Source: Ceratotherium simum simum
Taxonomy: Eukaryota > Chordata > Mammalia > Perissodactyla > Rhinocerotidae
DNA length: 64,000 nucleotides
Assembly (NCBI RefSeq): GCF_000283155.1
Contig: NW_004454166.1
Coordinates: 14,112,621-14,176,620 of the forward strand
Direction of reading: 5' to 3'
The number at the start of each line of letters is the position of its first letter. The stretch's first letter is position 1. A model generated the notes under the pieces. It worked only from the letters and a program-made list of their open reading frames with translations, was not told the DNA's origin and searched no databases. The position numbers and the translations under genes were made by a program. Below are positions 11,331-23,735 of the stretch, in pieces.

Positions 11331-13175
11331 AAAAAAACTACAATAAAATGTTGATGAAAGAAATTGAAGAAGATACAAGGAAATGAAAAGATATCCCATG
11401 TTCATGGATTAGAAAAATTTATATTGTTAAAACGTCCATACTACCCAAAACGAGCTACAGAGTCAATGCAATCTCTATCAAAAGTCCAATAGCACTTTTC
11501 ACAGAAATAGTAAAAACAATCCTAAATTCATATGGAACCACAAAAGACTTTGAATAGCTAAAGCAATCTTGAGCAAGAAGAGTAAAGCTGGAGGTATCAC
11601 ACTTTCTGATTTCAAACTATATTGCAAAGCTATAGTATGGTATTGACATACAAGTAGACACACAGATCAATGAAAGAGACTAGAAAGCCCAGAAATAAAC
11701 TCAGGTATATACAGTCAACTAATCTTTGACAAAGGATCCACAAACACACAAGGGGGAAAGGATAGTTTCTTCAATAAGTGGTGTTGGGAAAATTGGATGT
11801 CCACATGCAGAAGAGTGAAATTGGACCCCTATCTTAAACTATACACAAAAATAAACTCAAAATGGATTAAAGACTTAATATAAGAACTGAAGCTGTAAAA
11901 CTCCTAGAAGAAAATGTAGGGAATAATCTCCTGGACATTGGTCTTGGCAAAGATTTTTTTGAATTTGACACTAAAAGCAAGGGCAACAAAAGCAAAAATA
12001 ATCAAATTGGACTACATCAAACTAAAAAGTTTCTGCACAGCAAAGGAAATAATCAACAAAGTGAAAAGGCAACATATGGAATGGGAGAAAATATTTGCAA
12101 ACCATAAATCTGATAAGGGGTTAATATGTGAAATATATAAGTAACTCTTACAACTCAATAGCATAAAAACAAATAACCCATTTTAAAAAGGGGCAAAAGA
12201 TCTGAATAGATATTTTCCAGAGAAGACAAACAAATGGCCAACAGGTAGATGAAAATATGCTCATCATCACTAATTTTCAGGGAAATGCAAATCAAAACCA
12301 CAATGAGATAACATCTCACACCTGTTAGAATTTCTATTGTCAAAAAACAAGAGATAACAAATGTTGGTGAGGATGTGGAGAAAAGGGAACACTTGTGCAT
12401 CTTTGGTGAGAATATAAATTGGTACAGCCACTATGGAAAAGAGTATGGAGGTTCCTCAAAAAATTAAAAATAAACTACCATACAATTCAGCAATCCCACT
12501 TCTGGGTATATATCCAAAGGAAATGAAATCAAAGAGACATCTGTAGTCCCATGTTCATTGCAGCATTATTGATAATAGCCAAATTATAGAAACAACCTAA
12601 GTGTCTGTTGATGGATGAATGGACAAAGAAAATGTGGTATATATATATACAATGGAATATTACTCAGCCTTAAAAAAGAAGGAAATCCTGCCATTTGTGA
12701 CAACATGGATAAACCTGGAAGATATTATGGTAGGTGAAATAAGCCAAACAGAGAAAGACAAATACTGTATGGTATCACTTATATGTGTAATCTTAAAAAA
12801 AAAAGGTTGAACTCATAGAAACAGAGAGAAGAATGGTGGTTGCCAGAGCCAGGGGGTTGGGAGAAATGGAGAGTGACTGGTCAAAGGGTACAAACTTTTG
12901 GTTAAAAGATAAGTAAGTACATGAAGATCTAATGCACAGCATGGTGACTACAGTTAATAATACTGTAATATATACCCGAAATTTGCTAAGAGAGGAGATC
13001 TTAAGTGTTCTCACCAAAATAAAAAGAAAAAGTAACTAGGTGAGGTATGGATGTGTTAATTAAGTTGATTGTGAGAATCACTTCATAATGTATACATATA
13101 TCAAATCATCACATTGTACACGTTAAATATATTACAATTTTATTTGTCAATTATACCTCAATAAAACTAGAAAAA
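11331..13175 (+). mobile_element. L1 LINE (L1MA-like): ORF2 3' part and 3' UTR
   Basis: A 1.8-kb truncated L1 in sense orientation. It holds broken ORF2 sequence ('aaagactttgaatagctaaa', 'ttggacccctatcttaaact', 'gggtatatatccaaaggaaa', 'tggaatattactcagcctta'), then the ORF2 end and a 3' UTR of the old mammalian L1MA type ('ggtggttgccagagccaggg', 'acattgtacacgttaaatat'), ending at 'caataaaactagaaaaaaa' near 13175. Stops and frameshifts leave only short open pieces (11938-12144, 12619-12810), so it encodes nothing functional. The subfamily name is a recall-based estimate. Confidence 0.92.
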
Positions 13176-13569
13176 AAACTATTTTTTTTCCACTTGAATT
13201 TTCAATTATAGAGAGGTGTGTTAAAACCTTCCACGACGGTTGTGGACTTGCCAATTTCTCATGGTAATTCTATAAATTTTTGCTTTATATATATTACAGC
13301 TATATTATTAGATACATAAAGCTACCATTTATGATAGCGGATCAAGAACAGACAGACATTAATAAAGCATAAAGCACAAATTTTAAAGCATCTTTACTAT
13401 TACCCTCCACTTATGTGCTCATGGGAGACATCAGTAATCAATCATGGCACTCCGTTCTGACTCTAAATTTGCCCCAGAATATGTTTTAACATGATGCTTT
13501 CTGCAATTATCTTAGTTATCATTCAAGGTAATTCTTTTTTGACTTTCCTTGCCCACTGTCTTATTGTCC
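13176..13569. other. Intergenic, nothing recognised
   Basis: AT-rich sequence between two sense L1 remnants. No feature seen. Confidence 0.5.
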
Positions 13570-14880
13570 TAAAGAATAGAATATACTAAAAAGATGCGAT
13601 TTCAGATCAATGGGATGAATGAAAGACTTCAGTAAATAGTGCTGGAACAATTGATACTTTTAAAAATGATGTCATATTTCTACTTTCCATCATATACTAA
13701 AAATAATTCTGGATTGCTGAAAAAATTCAATGTAAAAATAATGAACTCCTAGATGATCTAGAAGAGAATATAGGTGACTATTATAATTTTTTGGAACCCA
13801 GAGAACTTTTATAAACATAAAAGCAGAGGCTGGGAAGAGGACATAAGGAAAAAGACGGATCAATTAGGTTTTTAAAAAATTAAAATCTTTTTTTTTTTCT
13901 GTCATAAAAGACAAACTGAACAAATGAGGAAAAGGTTGACAATGTGTGTAATACTTAAAGTTCTTAGTATATGAAGATCTTATAAATTAAATAAGAAAAA
14001 ACCCAAACACCCTAGAGGAAAACTAGACTAAACACAAACTCACATAATTTACAGGAAAAGAAATATTAATGGCAAATACACGCATTGCAAAAGGTTACAT
14101 TTCACACTAACAACAAAATAACAGAGAATACTTTTTTTTTTCTGGTGAGGAAGATTAGCCCTGAGCTAACATCTGTTGCCAATCCTCCTCTTTTTGCTGG
14201 GGAAGACTGGCCCTGAGCTAACATCTGTGCCCATCTTCCTCTATTTTATATGTGGGACGCCTGCCACAGCATGGCTTGATAAGCGCTGTGTAGGTCCGTG
14301 CCCGGGATCTGAACCTGCGAACCCCAAGCTGCTGAAGTGGAGCATGCGAACTTAACCATTACACCACTGGGCCGGCCCCCAGAGAATACCTTTTTTAACC
14401 CATTAAATAATCAGAGACAGTTCACAAATGATGATGTCATGATAGAGTACATGTTGGTGAAAATATCTGGAAGGAAATTTGAGAACATTTATCAAGGGCT
14501 TATGAATATTCACACACTTTGACTCAGTAATTCCATTTCTATATTTGTCTGAAGTCCGTAATTAGAGGATCACATGAAAAAGAATGGATGAGATGCAGAC
14601 ATTTTATTCCTAATGGTTAGAAATTGGAAATAACTAAAATGAGTGAATAATTATGCAGATAATAGAATATCTGTACATTAAAAAATAAAATTTGTATAAA
14701 TGATGGAAGAAAGGTACACAAAACTATGTGCAGTGTGCTTCAAATTTTATTTAATGTATATTTTTCCACATATGTAATATGAAAGAAGTTGAGAATAAAT
14801 GTACAAACATAATAATGTTTGTTTTCTAAGTCTGGGCACTACTGTTAAATGATTGACTATTGTTTTTATTGTTCTCAATG
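13570..14880 (+). mobile_element. L1 LINE fragment (L1MC-like), split by an ERE
   Basis: Sense-strand, heavily decayed ORF2 3' region ('ctagaagagaatataggtga', 'tcataaaagacaaactgaac', 'tcttataaattaaataagaa'), resuming after the ERE with 'acactttgactcagtaattc' and a 3' end near 14810-14880. No useful reading frame remains. Confidence 0.7.
14132..14379 (-). mobile_element. ERE SINE (copy 2), in sense L1
   Basis: Reverse-oriented ERE with a T-rich tail at its left end and the complement of the tRNA-like head ending 'gggccggcccc'. A perfect 10-bp target-site duplication 'cagagaatac' lies at 14122-14131 and 14380-14389, so the insertion point within the L1 is exact. Confidence 0.95.
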
Positions 14881-14902
14881 TTTTATGGTGGTTTTCTTCT
14901 TA

Positions 14903-15099
14903 TTATTTATTTATTTTTGGCGAGAAAGATTGTCCCTGAGCTAATGTCTGTGCCAATCTTCCTCTATTTTGTATGTGGGATGCTGCCACGGCATGGCTTG
15001 ACAAGTGGTGTGTAGGTCCTCGCCCAGGATCTGCACCCGCGAACCCCGGGCCGCTGAAGTTGAGTGCACGAACTTAACCACTATGCCACCAGGCTGGCC
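14903..15099 (-). mobile_element. ERE SINE (copy 3)
   Basis: Reverse-oriented ERE: 'gcgagaaagattgtccctga' at the left, 'acttaaccactatgccacca' and 'ggctggcc' at the right. The flanks 'cttcttattat' and 'cctcctattat' look like a mutated target-site duplication. The middle is shorter than in copies 2 and 4. Confidence 0.9.
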
Positions 15100-15898
15100 T
15101 CCTCCTATTATCATTTTTTACACTGAATAGCTAAAAGTCAGAAAAAGATTTTTTTAAAAAAATATGCCAGAGAGCAAAGAGTGCCTAAAAATCACACATC
15201 AGATTATTGCAGTCCTCAAATATTTCCTAATCCAGAGAGATACAGCCAACAACTGTTTTAGCAGAATGTAGCCAAAGAAACATCTGAAAAATCTTACTTC
15301 ACTCACAAAGATAGAAAACCACGGAAAATGTCTCCTTGAGTACGTACTGTAATAACGTATAAAGGCCTGTGTAAATCACACCTCAAAAATCTCCAGAACT
15401 TTCCCTGGTCAGCACAGTTCATTCTGGCCCCTGCCCTGGGTTAACCTAAAGCAAGCTCTCATCTGGCTCATAGGCCACACACCTAGGCTTTGAGAAAGGG
15501 CCGAAAGCATGGTTGGTTTGCCTACCATAATCCTGGTGATTACCAAGACATTACAAAAACAAGACTTATCTGTGGGCTGATATTTTTATTAAATTAAATC
15601 TCCTGAGAGCGTCAGAGTTATGCATAAACCACATTTATTAATCCTTGCATCAGCTCAAAGAGATCGCTGCAAAAATAGACTATGAATAAATTGACCACGT
15701 CATACTGATTCAGTGTGCGGTGTAATTTTCCTAGTGTTATTTTGCAATGCTGAGCTGCTGAGGGGCTAAATAAAGGATTCTCTTTCCCTGCGGTGGTATA
15801 TTTTCAAAACTGGAAAATTCCTTTCCAGGTAGCCTTGACATTAGTACACACTTCCTGAGCCCTTATTTATCCAACATCGTCACTATAAGTATACTATG

Positions 15899-15908
15899 CT
15901 ATTTATAG
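15899..15908 (+). promoter_or_regulatory. MEF2-type motif
   Basis: CTATTTATAG fits the MEF2 consensus YTA(A/T)4TAR exactly and overlaps the left arm of the adjoining hairpin. Binding is not shown. Confidence 0.45.
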
Positions 15909-15940
15909 AAGATGCTAGAAGATGCCTCTAGCATCTTCTA
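15906..15940. repeat. 14-bp perfect inverted repeat
   Basis: Arms 15906-15919 and 15927-15940 (tagaagatgctaga against tctagcatcttcta) pair without mismatch around a 7-nt loop. Confidence 0.92.
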
Positions 15941-15951
15941 GTATTCAGTCA

Positions 15952-15973
15952 ATATGATTGAATTCAATCATAT
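15952..15973. repeat. 22-bp perfect palindrome
   Basis: A palindrome with no spacer, centred on an EcoRI-type GAATTC between 15962 and 15963. It begins 12 bp after the preceding hairpin. Confidence 0.95.
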
Positions 15974-16269
15974 AAAGAAGCATTTTCATAATCTGTGTGT
16001 GCACCTAGCAATTATTGCTCGGTAAGGCGAAGATAGAGCTGAATATATTTGCTTTTGACTTTTCAGTCATCTGGCACAAAAAAGAGAGCTAGTAATTTTG
16101 GGAGCAAATTACAAAGCTACTTTAAATTATAGTGTTAACGGTTCAAATATATTATGTTTTAGTTTTCTGAAATGAGGATTCCGTAAATCAAATTAAATCA
16201 AACTGAAATTTAATAGATGCAGAGATGGCCTAAGGATTCATCATGTGAAATGTTGGCAACCTTATGTTT

Positions 16270-17200
16270 TTGTGCTCATGTTAGCCCTTAAATCTGCAAG
16301 TTTCAACTACTCCTTTCAAGGTCACCTGCAACCACCATGTGGCCAAATGAGATGGACGCTTCCCATTCCTTAACTCCCTCACTCTCTCAGCAGCATTTGA
16401 CCAAGTTAAGTACTCCCTCCTTGATGAACTTCGTTCTCCCTCCCACAAGAATGCACATGCCGGCATTTCCTCCAACTTCTCTGGCAATTGTTTCTATTTT
16501 TCTCTTCCGCCTTATTAACTTGCTCTTCTTCCTCAATACAGCCTCTAAAGGTTGGCATTACTAAGAGCTCAATGTTGGGCCTTCTTTTTTGCATCATCTG
16601 TACTCTCCCATGACAGCCTCTGCTATCTCATGATTAAACATCAACATGCTGTCAACTCCCAAATTTATACTCAAGACTAAACTTCTCTTCTGAGCTCCAG
16701 ACCTAAATCCGACATTTTTATTTTGATATCACATCTCAAACTTCACATTCAAATCCCAAATCATGATTAAGAACATTTTCTTGGGACCGGCCCTGTGGCG
16801 GAGCGGTTAAGTGCGCTGGCTCCACTGTTGGCAGCCCGGGTTCGGATCCCGGGTGAGCACCTTGTCAGGCCATGCTGTGGCGGTGTCCCATATAAAGTAC
16901 AGGAAGATGGGCACGGATGTTAGCCCAGGGCCAGTCTTCCTCAGCAAAAAGAGGAGGATTGCCATGGATGTTAGCTCAGGGCTGATCTTCCTCACACACA
17001 CACAAAAAAGAACATTTTCCTTCTTGAACTGTTTTTTTAAGCTAATCTTTAGCATCTTAGTAAATGACACCACATCCGTGTCCAGTTATTCAATCCAAAA
17101 CCCAGGCGTCATTTTTGTTACTCTCTCTGCTTCACCAAGTCCCGTTGTCCTAATGTGCCAGATGGAAGCAGCAGCCTTTTTACAACCTAATCTCAGAAGT
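16270..17200 (+). mobile_element. L2 LINE, ORF2 region, split by an ERE
   Basis: Sense L2. The part at 16375-16470 decays from the L2 reverse-transcriptase stretch that reads like 'SAAFD.V..SLL.L'. Then come 'gttgggccttcttttttgca', 'ctcccaaatttatactcaag', 'tctgagctccagacctaaat', and after the ERE 'aacccaggcgtcatttttgt'. No open frame of note. The 141-codon frame at 16811-17236 is a chance join of ERE and L2. Confidence 0.8.
16783..17007 (+). mobile_element. ERE SINE (copy 4), in L2
   Basis: Sense ERE: 'gggaccggccctgtggcgga', an A-box-like 'tggcggagcgg', a B-box-like 'ggttcggatcc', and the body 'gatgttagctcagggctgat' ending in an AC/A-rich tail. A perfect 12-bp target-site duplication 'aagaacattttc' lies at 16769-16780 and 17008-17019. 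Confidence 0.96.
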
Positions 17201-18364
17201 CACATACCATCACTTCTGCTGTGTTGTATTCATTAGAGATGAGTCATTAAGTCCAGACCACACACTCAAGGAAAGAGGAATCCACAAGGGCATCCCACAT
17301 TTGGGGGCCATCTTAGAGGTGGCCTAACACTCCACCACTGTCAGGGCAGGTTGGGCTACGATTGCTCTGATCCTTCTGCAGTGCTCCAAGCACTGCCAAG
17401 AGCTTCTCTACTTACATTACCACATGGCCTAGTGGAAGCAGTTGTCAATGTTTCTTTTGGATTCCAGTGCTTGGCATAGGGCCCAGCAATGATCTGCTGA
17501 ACTGAATTGAATTGTACATCTCTAAGCCATGGTCAGAATATGTCAACAGTGCTGATGGTTGAGACTAAACTGAGAAATAAAGTGCATAAGATGAGATGTT
17601 TCCTTTGGAGATGATCTAGTTCGGTGTTTTCCTATCTTTTCCACAGTGTCCTAAAAACATATCTAATGTTTTTGAGGAACCTGTGGTAGAAGTCTGGAAC
17701 ACTTCAGTTATTATAATGAAGAAGGAGGAAGGAGACTGGCAATGAGAAATAGGGATGAATTTGTCATCCTGGAAGGGGCTTAGATGGCCATTTACAGTCT
17801 TCCCTGTGTCTCTTTATAACTCATCGGGAAACTCTAGATGAAGTCTACAATTGAGGGAAGTAGAAGTGATGAGGATGCAGAAGGGGGGCATGCAGGGCAC
17901 TCAAGCACCAGTTTTATTATAAAAGGAACCAAGGAGGGAGATCTGCTTACCACCACCCTCAGATTCCCAAGTGAGAAAGGCCAGGGAAGACTCAAATTAA
18001 ATTAACTCTTTTCCCAAACACAGAATATACCCAGAATTCCTGCCCGCCATTTTTTCCCTAGTGATCTGGGTAATAACATAGATAACATTTCTTCTCTACC
18101 AAAAGCATAGACTTCAAGTACCCAGCACTATGCAACTCCAGTCCTGCTTTCTCTCCAGCGTTGAGTGTGCCTTCAAACACTCATCTCTCCAAGGTGCAAA
18201 ATGCAATTCTGCATTACCTAATACTCTAAACACTACACTAGACAGAAAGAAAAAATAAGACCTAGGAAAGTAAGCCAAAGAAATCCCTTTTAATGTTTCA
18301 CTCCTCTAGCAAAGGAATGTACTACCAAGGCCTAAAATTCCTAGGGAGAAAGGAGGATATGGTT
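17201..18364. other. Intergenic, nothing firm
   Basis: A stretch at about 17230-17340 ('cattagagatgagtcattaa' to 'ggccatcttagaggtggcct') resembles a common old mammalian repeat that I cannot name. The rest is unassigned. Confidence 0.4.
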
Positions 18365-19290
18365 TCATTTATTCACTCATTTATTCAATAATTTATTCAT
18401 TTCATCACAAAATAGGTACCAAGTGCTATAACACATCAGGAACTCTGCAAGGCACAGGAATCACTGAGATAAAAGACACAAAAATCAACCTTCAATAAGC
18501 TCACATTCTTGTGGAGAGAGGACCTCATGAGCAGGTAAGAATTCTATTGTACAGTGTGTTGTGAGTTGAAAGAGAAGTGAGGGAGTGGGAGCTTCCGATG
18601 AGATCAGAGAAGACGTCCTACTTGGACTGGGGCATCAAAAGAGACTTCTCAGGGAAGTAAGAACTAGGGGGAAACAAGCCGTGTTTGGCAAAAAATAAGC
18701 AGGGGAGTAACATCCCAGCAGAAAGGAAACCATGTTAAAAGGCATGGAGGTCAGAAAGAGCATGGTGATTTCAAGGTATTACAGTTATGTCTCAAACAAA
18801 GAGTGTGAGGAAGGGAAGATAGGAGAAGAGGCAGGAGAGGTGAACAGAGTTGTGCCATGCTAGGGAGTGTGGAGTTTATCCAAACAGTGAGAAGCCATAA
18901 CACATTCCAAGCAGGAGAATGATGTGGCCAAATTTATATGCTAGAGGGAGCTCTCTGACATCAGTGTAGAGCAATGATTGGCAGGGAGACCCATTAGGGA
19001 GCTGCCGTGGTAAACAGACAATAAATTAAAGAGAGTTTAAAGTAAGGCAGTGAGGGCAATGAGGAAGGGACAAATTAGAAAGGCCTTCAGAATGTAAACC
19101 TGATAAGACTCAAATTAAATATAGGGTTAAGGAAAAAGAAGGGTGTTAGGGATGATTGACAGCTTAAGGGCTTGGGAAGCTGAGTAGAAGATGGTGATAT
19201 TCACTAAAACAAAAGGTAAAGGAATTCCCAGGTGTCAGGGAAGATGATGAGTTTAGTATTGGACATATTGATGTTATAGGGACTTAGGAC
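18365..19290 (-). mobile_element. L2 LINE, 3' kilobase, antisense
   Basis: A long antisense L2: 'tttattcaataatttattca' (3' end), 'gggaagtaagaactaggggg', 'gaagccataacacattccaa', 'gcaggagaatgatgtggcca', 'gggagacccattagggagct', and 'gatgatgagtttagtattgg'. Order and spacing follow the complement of the L2 ORF2 end and 3' UTR. Confidence 0.85.
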
Positions 19291-20429
19291 CAATTTCCCC
19301 TGTTACTAGGATCTTGGAGTCATTTAAATTAAGACAGGCTCTTTGATCAGTAGAAATTTAGACTCCAGGTCTTGAGAGCCTTGAGAAAAAGTTTTGAATC
19401 AGATTTTATTAGCTCTGAAATCATAATACCTTCCTAAACTGTCTCTCACAACTCCCTATAATAACTTCCCACTACCCTATAGGGATTGGGGCAGATAGGG
19501 GAACAAACGATGGAGACTACCTTATTTAAAGATACAGCTAGCTGTGTAAGATTAGTTCTTTGTCTGATACTAATTTACCCCTAAGGGCACTTTAACACTG
19601 AAAATCATATTTTACAGGTCAACTTAGAGCCATGTCAACTTGAAAAAATTCTGAATTTATATTCAACTCTCAGTAATTCAACACATTCCATGGGCCAGTC
19701 ACTATTCTCAAGTACTTGCTTTCATAGAATTCACCAATAAGAGGAAACACATATTTTCCAACTTTCCCACCAATACCTTCATTTTTAGGAGTTTGGAACT
19801 GGGTCCAGTTTCTGGAGGTATGTTGGTTTCCAGAAATATTTTAGCCCAATGAGAGCAGTGGAAAGCCATTATGGAGATATGGCCTGTAAGTGGCATTTTG
19901 TTTTAAATCGCCCCTTTCAGTGATGGGGAGAGAAAGCAAAGTCTGAAGATTTTCTGTCCTCGCTGATCTCATTTATTAATTCTAGTTGAATATTAAACAT
20001 TTTTAAGATTAATAATATTATATCTCAACTGTTGAGTTTCAGTTGCTCGTGGGGCAACCAGGTAGGTGACTAGATATTCAGGAGTTTCCAAGAGAGATTT
20101 AATTCAGAGATACAGGTGTAGGAGTCAAACATATATAGATGTTGTCTAATGCTCTAAAATGGTTAAAAACAATCACTCTTAGGGTATGTGTATGGGTAAA
20201 AGAGGAGTGCCAAGGACTTAAACTTTGGGAAAAATCCATATTTAAATTCTACCTGGGGAAAAAAAGGGTTTTATGAAGGAAACAACAAAAAATAACCAGA
20301 AAAACAGGAAAGAGCACTATCCAAAAAGCCAAGTGAAAAAGAACTTCAAATAAAAAGAACTGGCCAATATTGTCATGTGTTGAGGAAAATTCAAGTAGGA
20401 TACATACTGAGATAACTATTCACTTAGCA
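19291..20429. other. Intergenic, nothing recognised
   Basis: No gene or named repeat found. Confidence 0.45.
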
Positions 20430-21000
20430 AGTTTTTTTCTTTTTTCATTTTGATATTTAACTTTTGGCAATGTTTTCCCAGGCAGATTTTAAAACTTTAT
20501 GTAGTCAAATGTATTCATTCTTACATGACTTCTAGGTTTTGTGTCATATGAAAGGCTTTTCCCACAAGAATATATATATATATATGTATTTTTTTTTCAT
20601 GTTTTCTTCGACTACTTTTGATTAATCTGGAATTTTACTTTAGTGTAATACATGAGGTACAGATATAATTAATTTTTTTAGATGGCCACCCAGCTGATTT
20701 AATAAGTTCTCTTTTCCCACTGATCTAAAATGTCATCTTTATCATTTATTCAATTTCCATTGATCTATCTATTTACAGTCTAGTATCACACTATTTTAAT
20801 TATTATAGCCTTACAACATGTTTTAACATTTGGTAGGCAAATTTTGTTACTCTATTGTTTCACCAATTTTCCCTGATTATTTTTGCTTATTTAGTTTCTA
20901 TGTATTTATTCTAAAATCAGTTATTCTATTTCCAAAAATACTATTGAAGTTTTATTGGGTTTACCTCAAGCGTATAGACTACATTGTCTCAGGGAGCAAT
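20430..21000 (-). mobile_element. L1 LINE fragment, antisense
   Basis: The complement of L1 ORF2: 'tgatttaataagttctcttt', 'tttattcaatttccattgat', 'attatagccttacaacatgt', 'gaagttttattgggtttacc'. It includes a short TA run near 20572. Confidence 0.75.
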
Positions 21001-22129
21001 AGTTCTGCTAAAAATATGGCTTGTCATTTTTCTTCTTCACAAAATGCACTAGGACTCTGTTTGGAGAAGCTGAAGTATAAATGAAATCCTACTACAAGTA
21101 GCTCTCCTTTAGTGTCTAGATCTCCAGCTCCAAGAAAGATCACACGAACTAAGGCTACATGCATAGGATTGACGTCAAACTGAGGCCCCAGTGGAGGGGG
21201 AAATAGACTCTTCTCTCTGTTAAGAAGAAAACAAACCCTCAAACCTCTCCATCACTTGTATACTTGTCCAACATCTTAGGTACTGGTACACCAAGATAGG
21301 TGGGTGACCAAGAAGTTCATAATCAATATTGATGACAGTAGGCTACGTAGATAAAATCTAGCAATCAAGTTTCCCATTCATAACCCTGTGAGTTGCAAAA
21401 ACAATGGGTGAACACAAACGACAGTAATTCCATGGAGAAACTTTCTGGGGTCAATAGTTCCTGATGCTGTCATCTCCTACCCTTGCAGGGAAGTCATTAC
21501 TTCCCACATCTCCATAGACAACTGGAACACTTTTGGGAATGATGTTAAGTTTGAAGGCAGTAAGTTCTGAGGTTTTTCTTTTACTAGGCACCAGGAAGAA
21601 GAAGAGGGGCAGTGACTAGGATGAAAATCCTGCATGAATTATCTGGGCTCCTAGAAGTTCAGGAATACCTAAGCTGTGCCTGCCAAGGAGGTTACTTTTG
21701 GTCCCAGAGAGAAGGAGGCATACACTTATCTGCCTTCCCAAGTTAGCTAGGCTCAGTCCCACCAGAACCCTGACTGATCTCATCAGTAGGTATGCGTACA
21801 CATTGGATGGCCATCTAAGCCAGGCTGCTGGCCATGATTGTTCACTCAAATTTGTAAAGAAGCCCGGATGACTCATTCACATATGGTAGGCCACGCCCAG
21901 TGTGATCTTGGGATAGCATTTGCCATCCCCGTTCTTCTTCCAGAGTCACTGGATAACCATGTTTGCTGATTTCCTGACTTCTCAGTTTACACTCATCAGA
22001 GAAGAACATAAAATCACCACTTACCTTGACTAGTTTAACCTCTAATCTTGGTTGGCGATTAAAACACCCACCTATAATAAGAAGTGTACATCTGCAATAT
22101 GGATGTAGTGGTTTGGGGGGAAAATTCAT
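21001..22129. other. Intergenic, nothing recognised
   Basis: Several open frames of 72-95 codons occur on the minus strand without any recognisable domain. No repeat could be named. Confidence 0.4.
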
Positions 22130-22255
22130 ACTCGAAAGTCAGACAGACCTGCATTAGAATTCTGCCTCCATCATTTACTAATTACAAAACTTAAAACACA
22201 TTACTTAACCTTTCAGAGCTTGAATTTCCTGTCTGCAAAATAGACATTTATTGTT
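22130..22255 (+). mobile_element. MIR SINE fragment
   Basis: MIR order is visible: 'agacagacctgcattagaat', 'tgcctccatcatttactaat', 'ttacttaacctttcagagct', 'ctgtctgcaaaatagac'. Confidence 0.75.
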
Positions 22256-22964
22256 GCAATCAACAGAGAATGGAATTCTTGATTAACTTAGGAGAAATGG
22301 AATTTTGGGGAAGGATGTTGGGTAGCTTATGGAATCCTTGGGAATGCTGGAGAGGCAGGCAGGAACCAAAGGCGAGTGCTATGGCCCAGATCTCAGCAGA
22401 GGAACAGGCTGGTCGGACTGACACAGCTCTGCTGCTGGACACTGGGCACAGCCACTGGCACTGCCGTCACCGGACACTGGATACTGCTGAGGCACTGCCA
22501 TGACTGCATGCTGCTCTTGGCGCCCCTGCCACTGAACACTTGATGCCACCACCACGAGAATGAATTCTAACTACCTCCTTCTTTGTGTCACTAGTTCCAA
22601 ATTCAAAGTCCCAGCAAAGGCGTCTGATTGTCTGAGCTTAGGCCACTCATTCATATTCAGCTGTCAGTGTTCACAAGAGTAAGTATTCACTTTTCTTGGC
22701 TTTTGTAGGGAGAGCAGGGACCTGCCTCCTACTGAAACTTGCACAAACATAGGAAGAGGTTCAAATACTGAGTTGTTTTAAAAAAACAAAAACTTCACCA
22801 TAGAAGATATTGTCTTCCTTGCAAAGATGATTTTATGACTAGTATTTGGTCATAAAATGACATCTGTAGTTGTCATGATTTTTTAATGTATATGAAAACT
22901 GTAATCAAAACATGAATAATATCATTGTACTTGACTCTTTGCACAAATTCCTTTAAGACTTATT
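22256..22964. other. Probable old interspersed repeat, name unresolved
   Basis: Bases about 22380-22780 (a CTG/CTGCC-rich part, then 'ttcaaagtcccagcaaaggc' and 'gtctgattgtctgagcttag') resemble a widespread placental repeat, possibly an LTR or DNA element. I cannot fix the family. No gene. Confidence 0.35.
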
Positions 22965-23735
22965 TTTTTAGAGCAGTTTTAGGTTTACAACAAAATTGAG
23001 AAGTGGGTATAGAGATTTCTCGTATACCCCCGGCCCCACACTTGCGTACGTCCCTCATTATAAACACCACTCACCAGAATAGTACGTTTACTAACAAGGA
23101 TGAATCTACATTGACACATCATAATTATGCAAAATCCATAGTTTACTTTAGGGTTCACTCTTGGTGTTGTATACTCTATAGTTTTGGATAAATGTATAAT
23201 GACATCTATCCATCATTATAATATCATACAGAGTATTTTCATTGTGCTAAAAATTCTCTGTGCTCTGCCTATTTGTCTCTTCACCCCACCCCTGGCAACC
23301 ACTTTTTACTGTCTTCATAGTTATGCCTTTTCTAGAATGTCATATAGTTGGAATCATACAGTGTGTAGCCTTTCCATATTGACTTCTTTCTCTTAGTGAT
23401 ATGCATTTAAGTTTCCTCCATGTCTTTTCACAGCTTGATAACTCATTACTTTTTAGTCCTGAATAATATTCCATAGTCTGGACGTACCACAGTTTGTTTA
23501 TCCATTCACCTACTAAAGATTTCTTTGGGTAAATACCAAAGAGTGTGATTGCTGGATCATATGGTAAGAGTCTGTTGAGTTTTGTAAGAAACCACCAAAC
23601 TGTCTTCCAAACTGGCTGTACCATTTTGCATTCCCACCAGCAATGTATGAGAGTCCCTGTTACTCCACGTCCTCACCAGCATTTGGTGGTGTCAGTGTTC
23701 CAGATGTGGGCCATTCTAATAGGAGCATAGTGGAT
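22965..23735 (-). mobile_element. L1 LINE 3' end, antisense
   Basis: From the 3' UTR complement ('agagcagttttaggtttaca', 'acaaaattgagaagtgggta') to the ORF2 complement ('gaataatattccatagtctg', 'gtgattgctggatcatatgg', 'ttgcattcccaccagcaatg'). A 94-codon minus-strand frame (23340-23624) is residual ORF2. Confidence 0.88.

Larger units (their letters stand above)
15100..16269. promoter_or_regulatory. Repeat-poor block, candidate distal muscle enhancer
   Basis: A 1.2-kb stretch with no recognised repeat in a repeat-rich neighbourhood. It holds a perfect MEF2-type motif (CTATTTATAG, 15899-15908), an E-box (CATCTG, 16068-16073), and two inverted repeats listed separately. It lies about 14 kb upstream of the MUSK start codon. 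A role as an enhancer is inferred only from the motifs and position. Confidence 0.3.

Noticed and set aside
16811..17236. 141-codon + strand open frame
   Set aside because: It spans an ERE SINE and an L2 remnant across the target-site duplication. The frame is a chance join.
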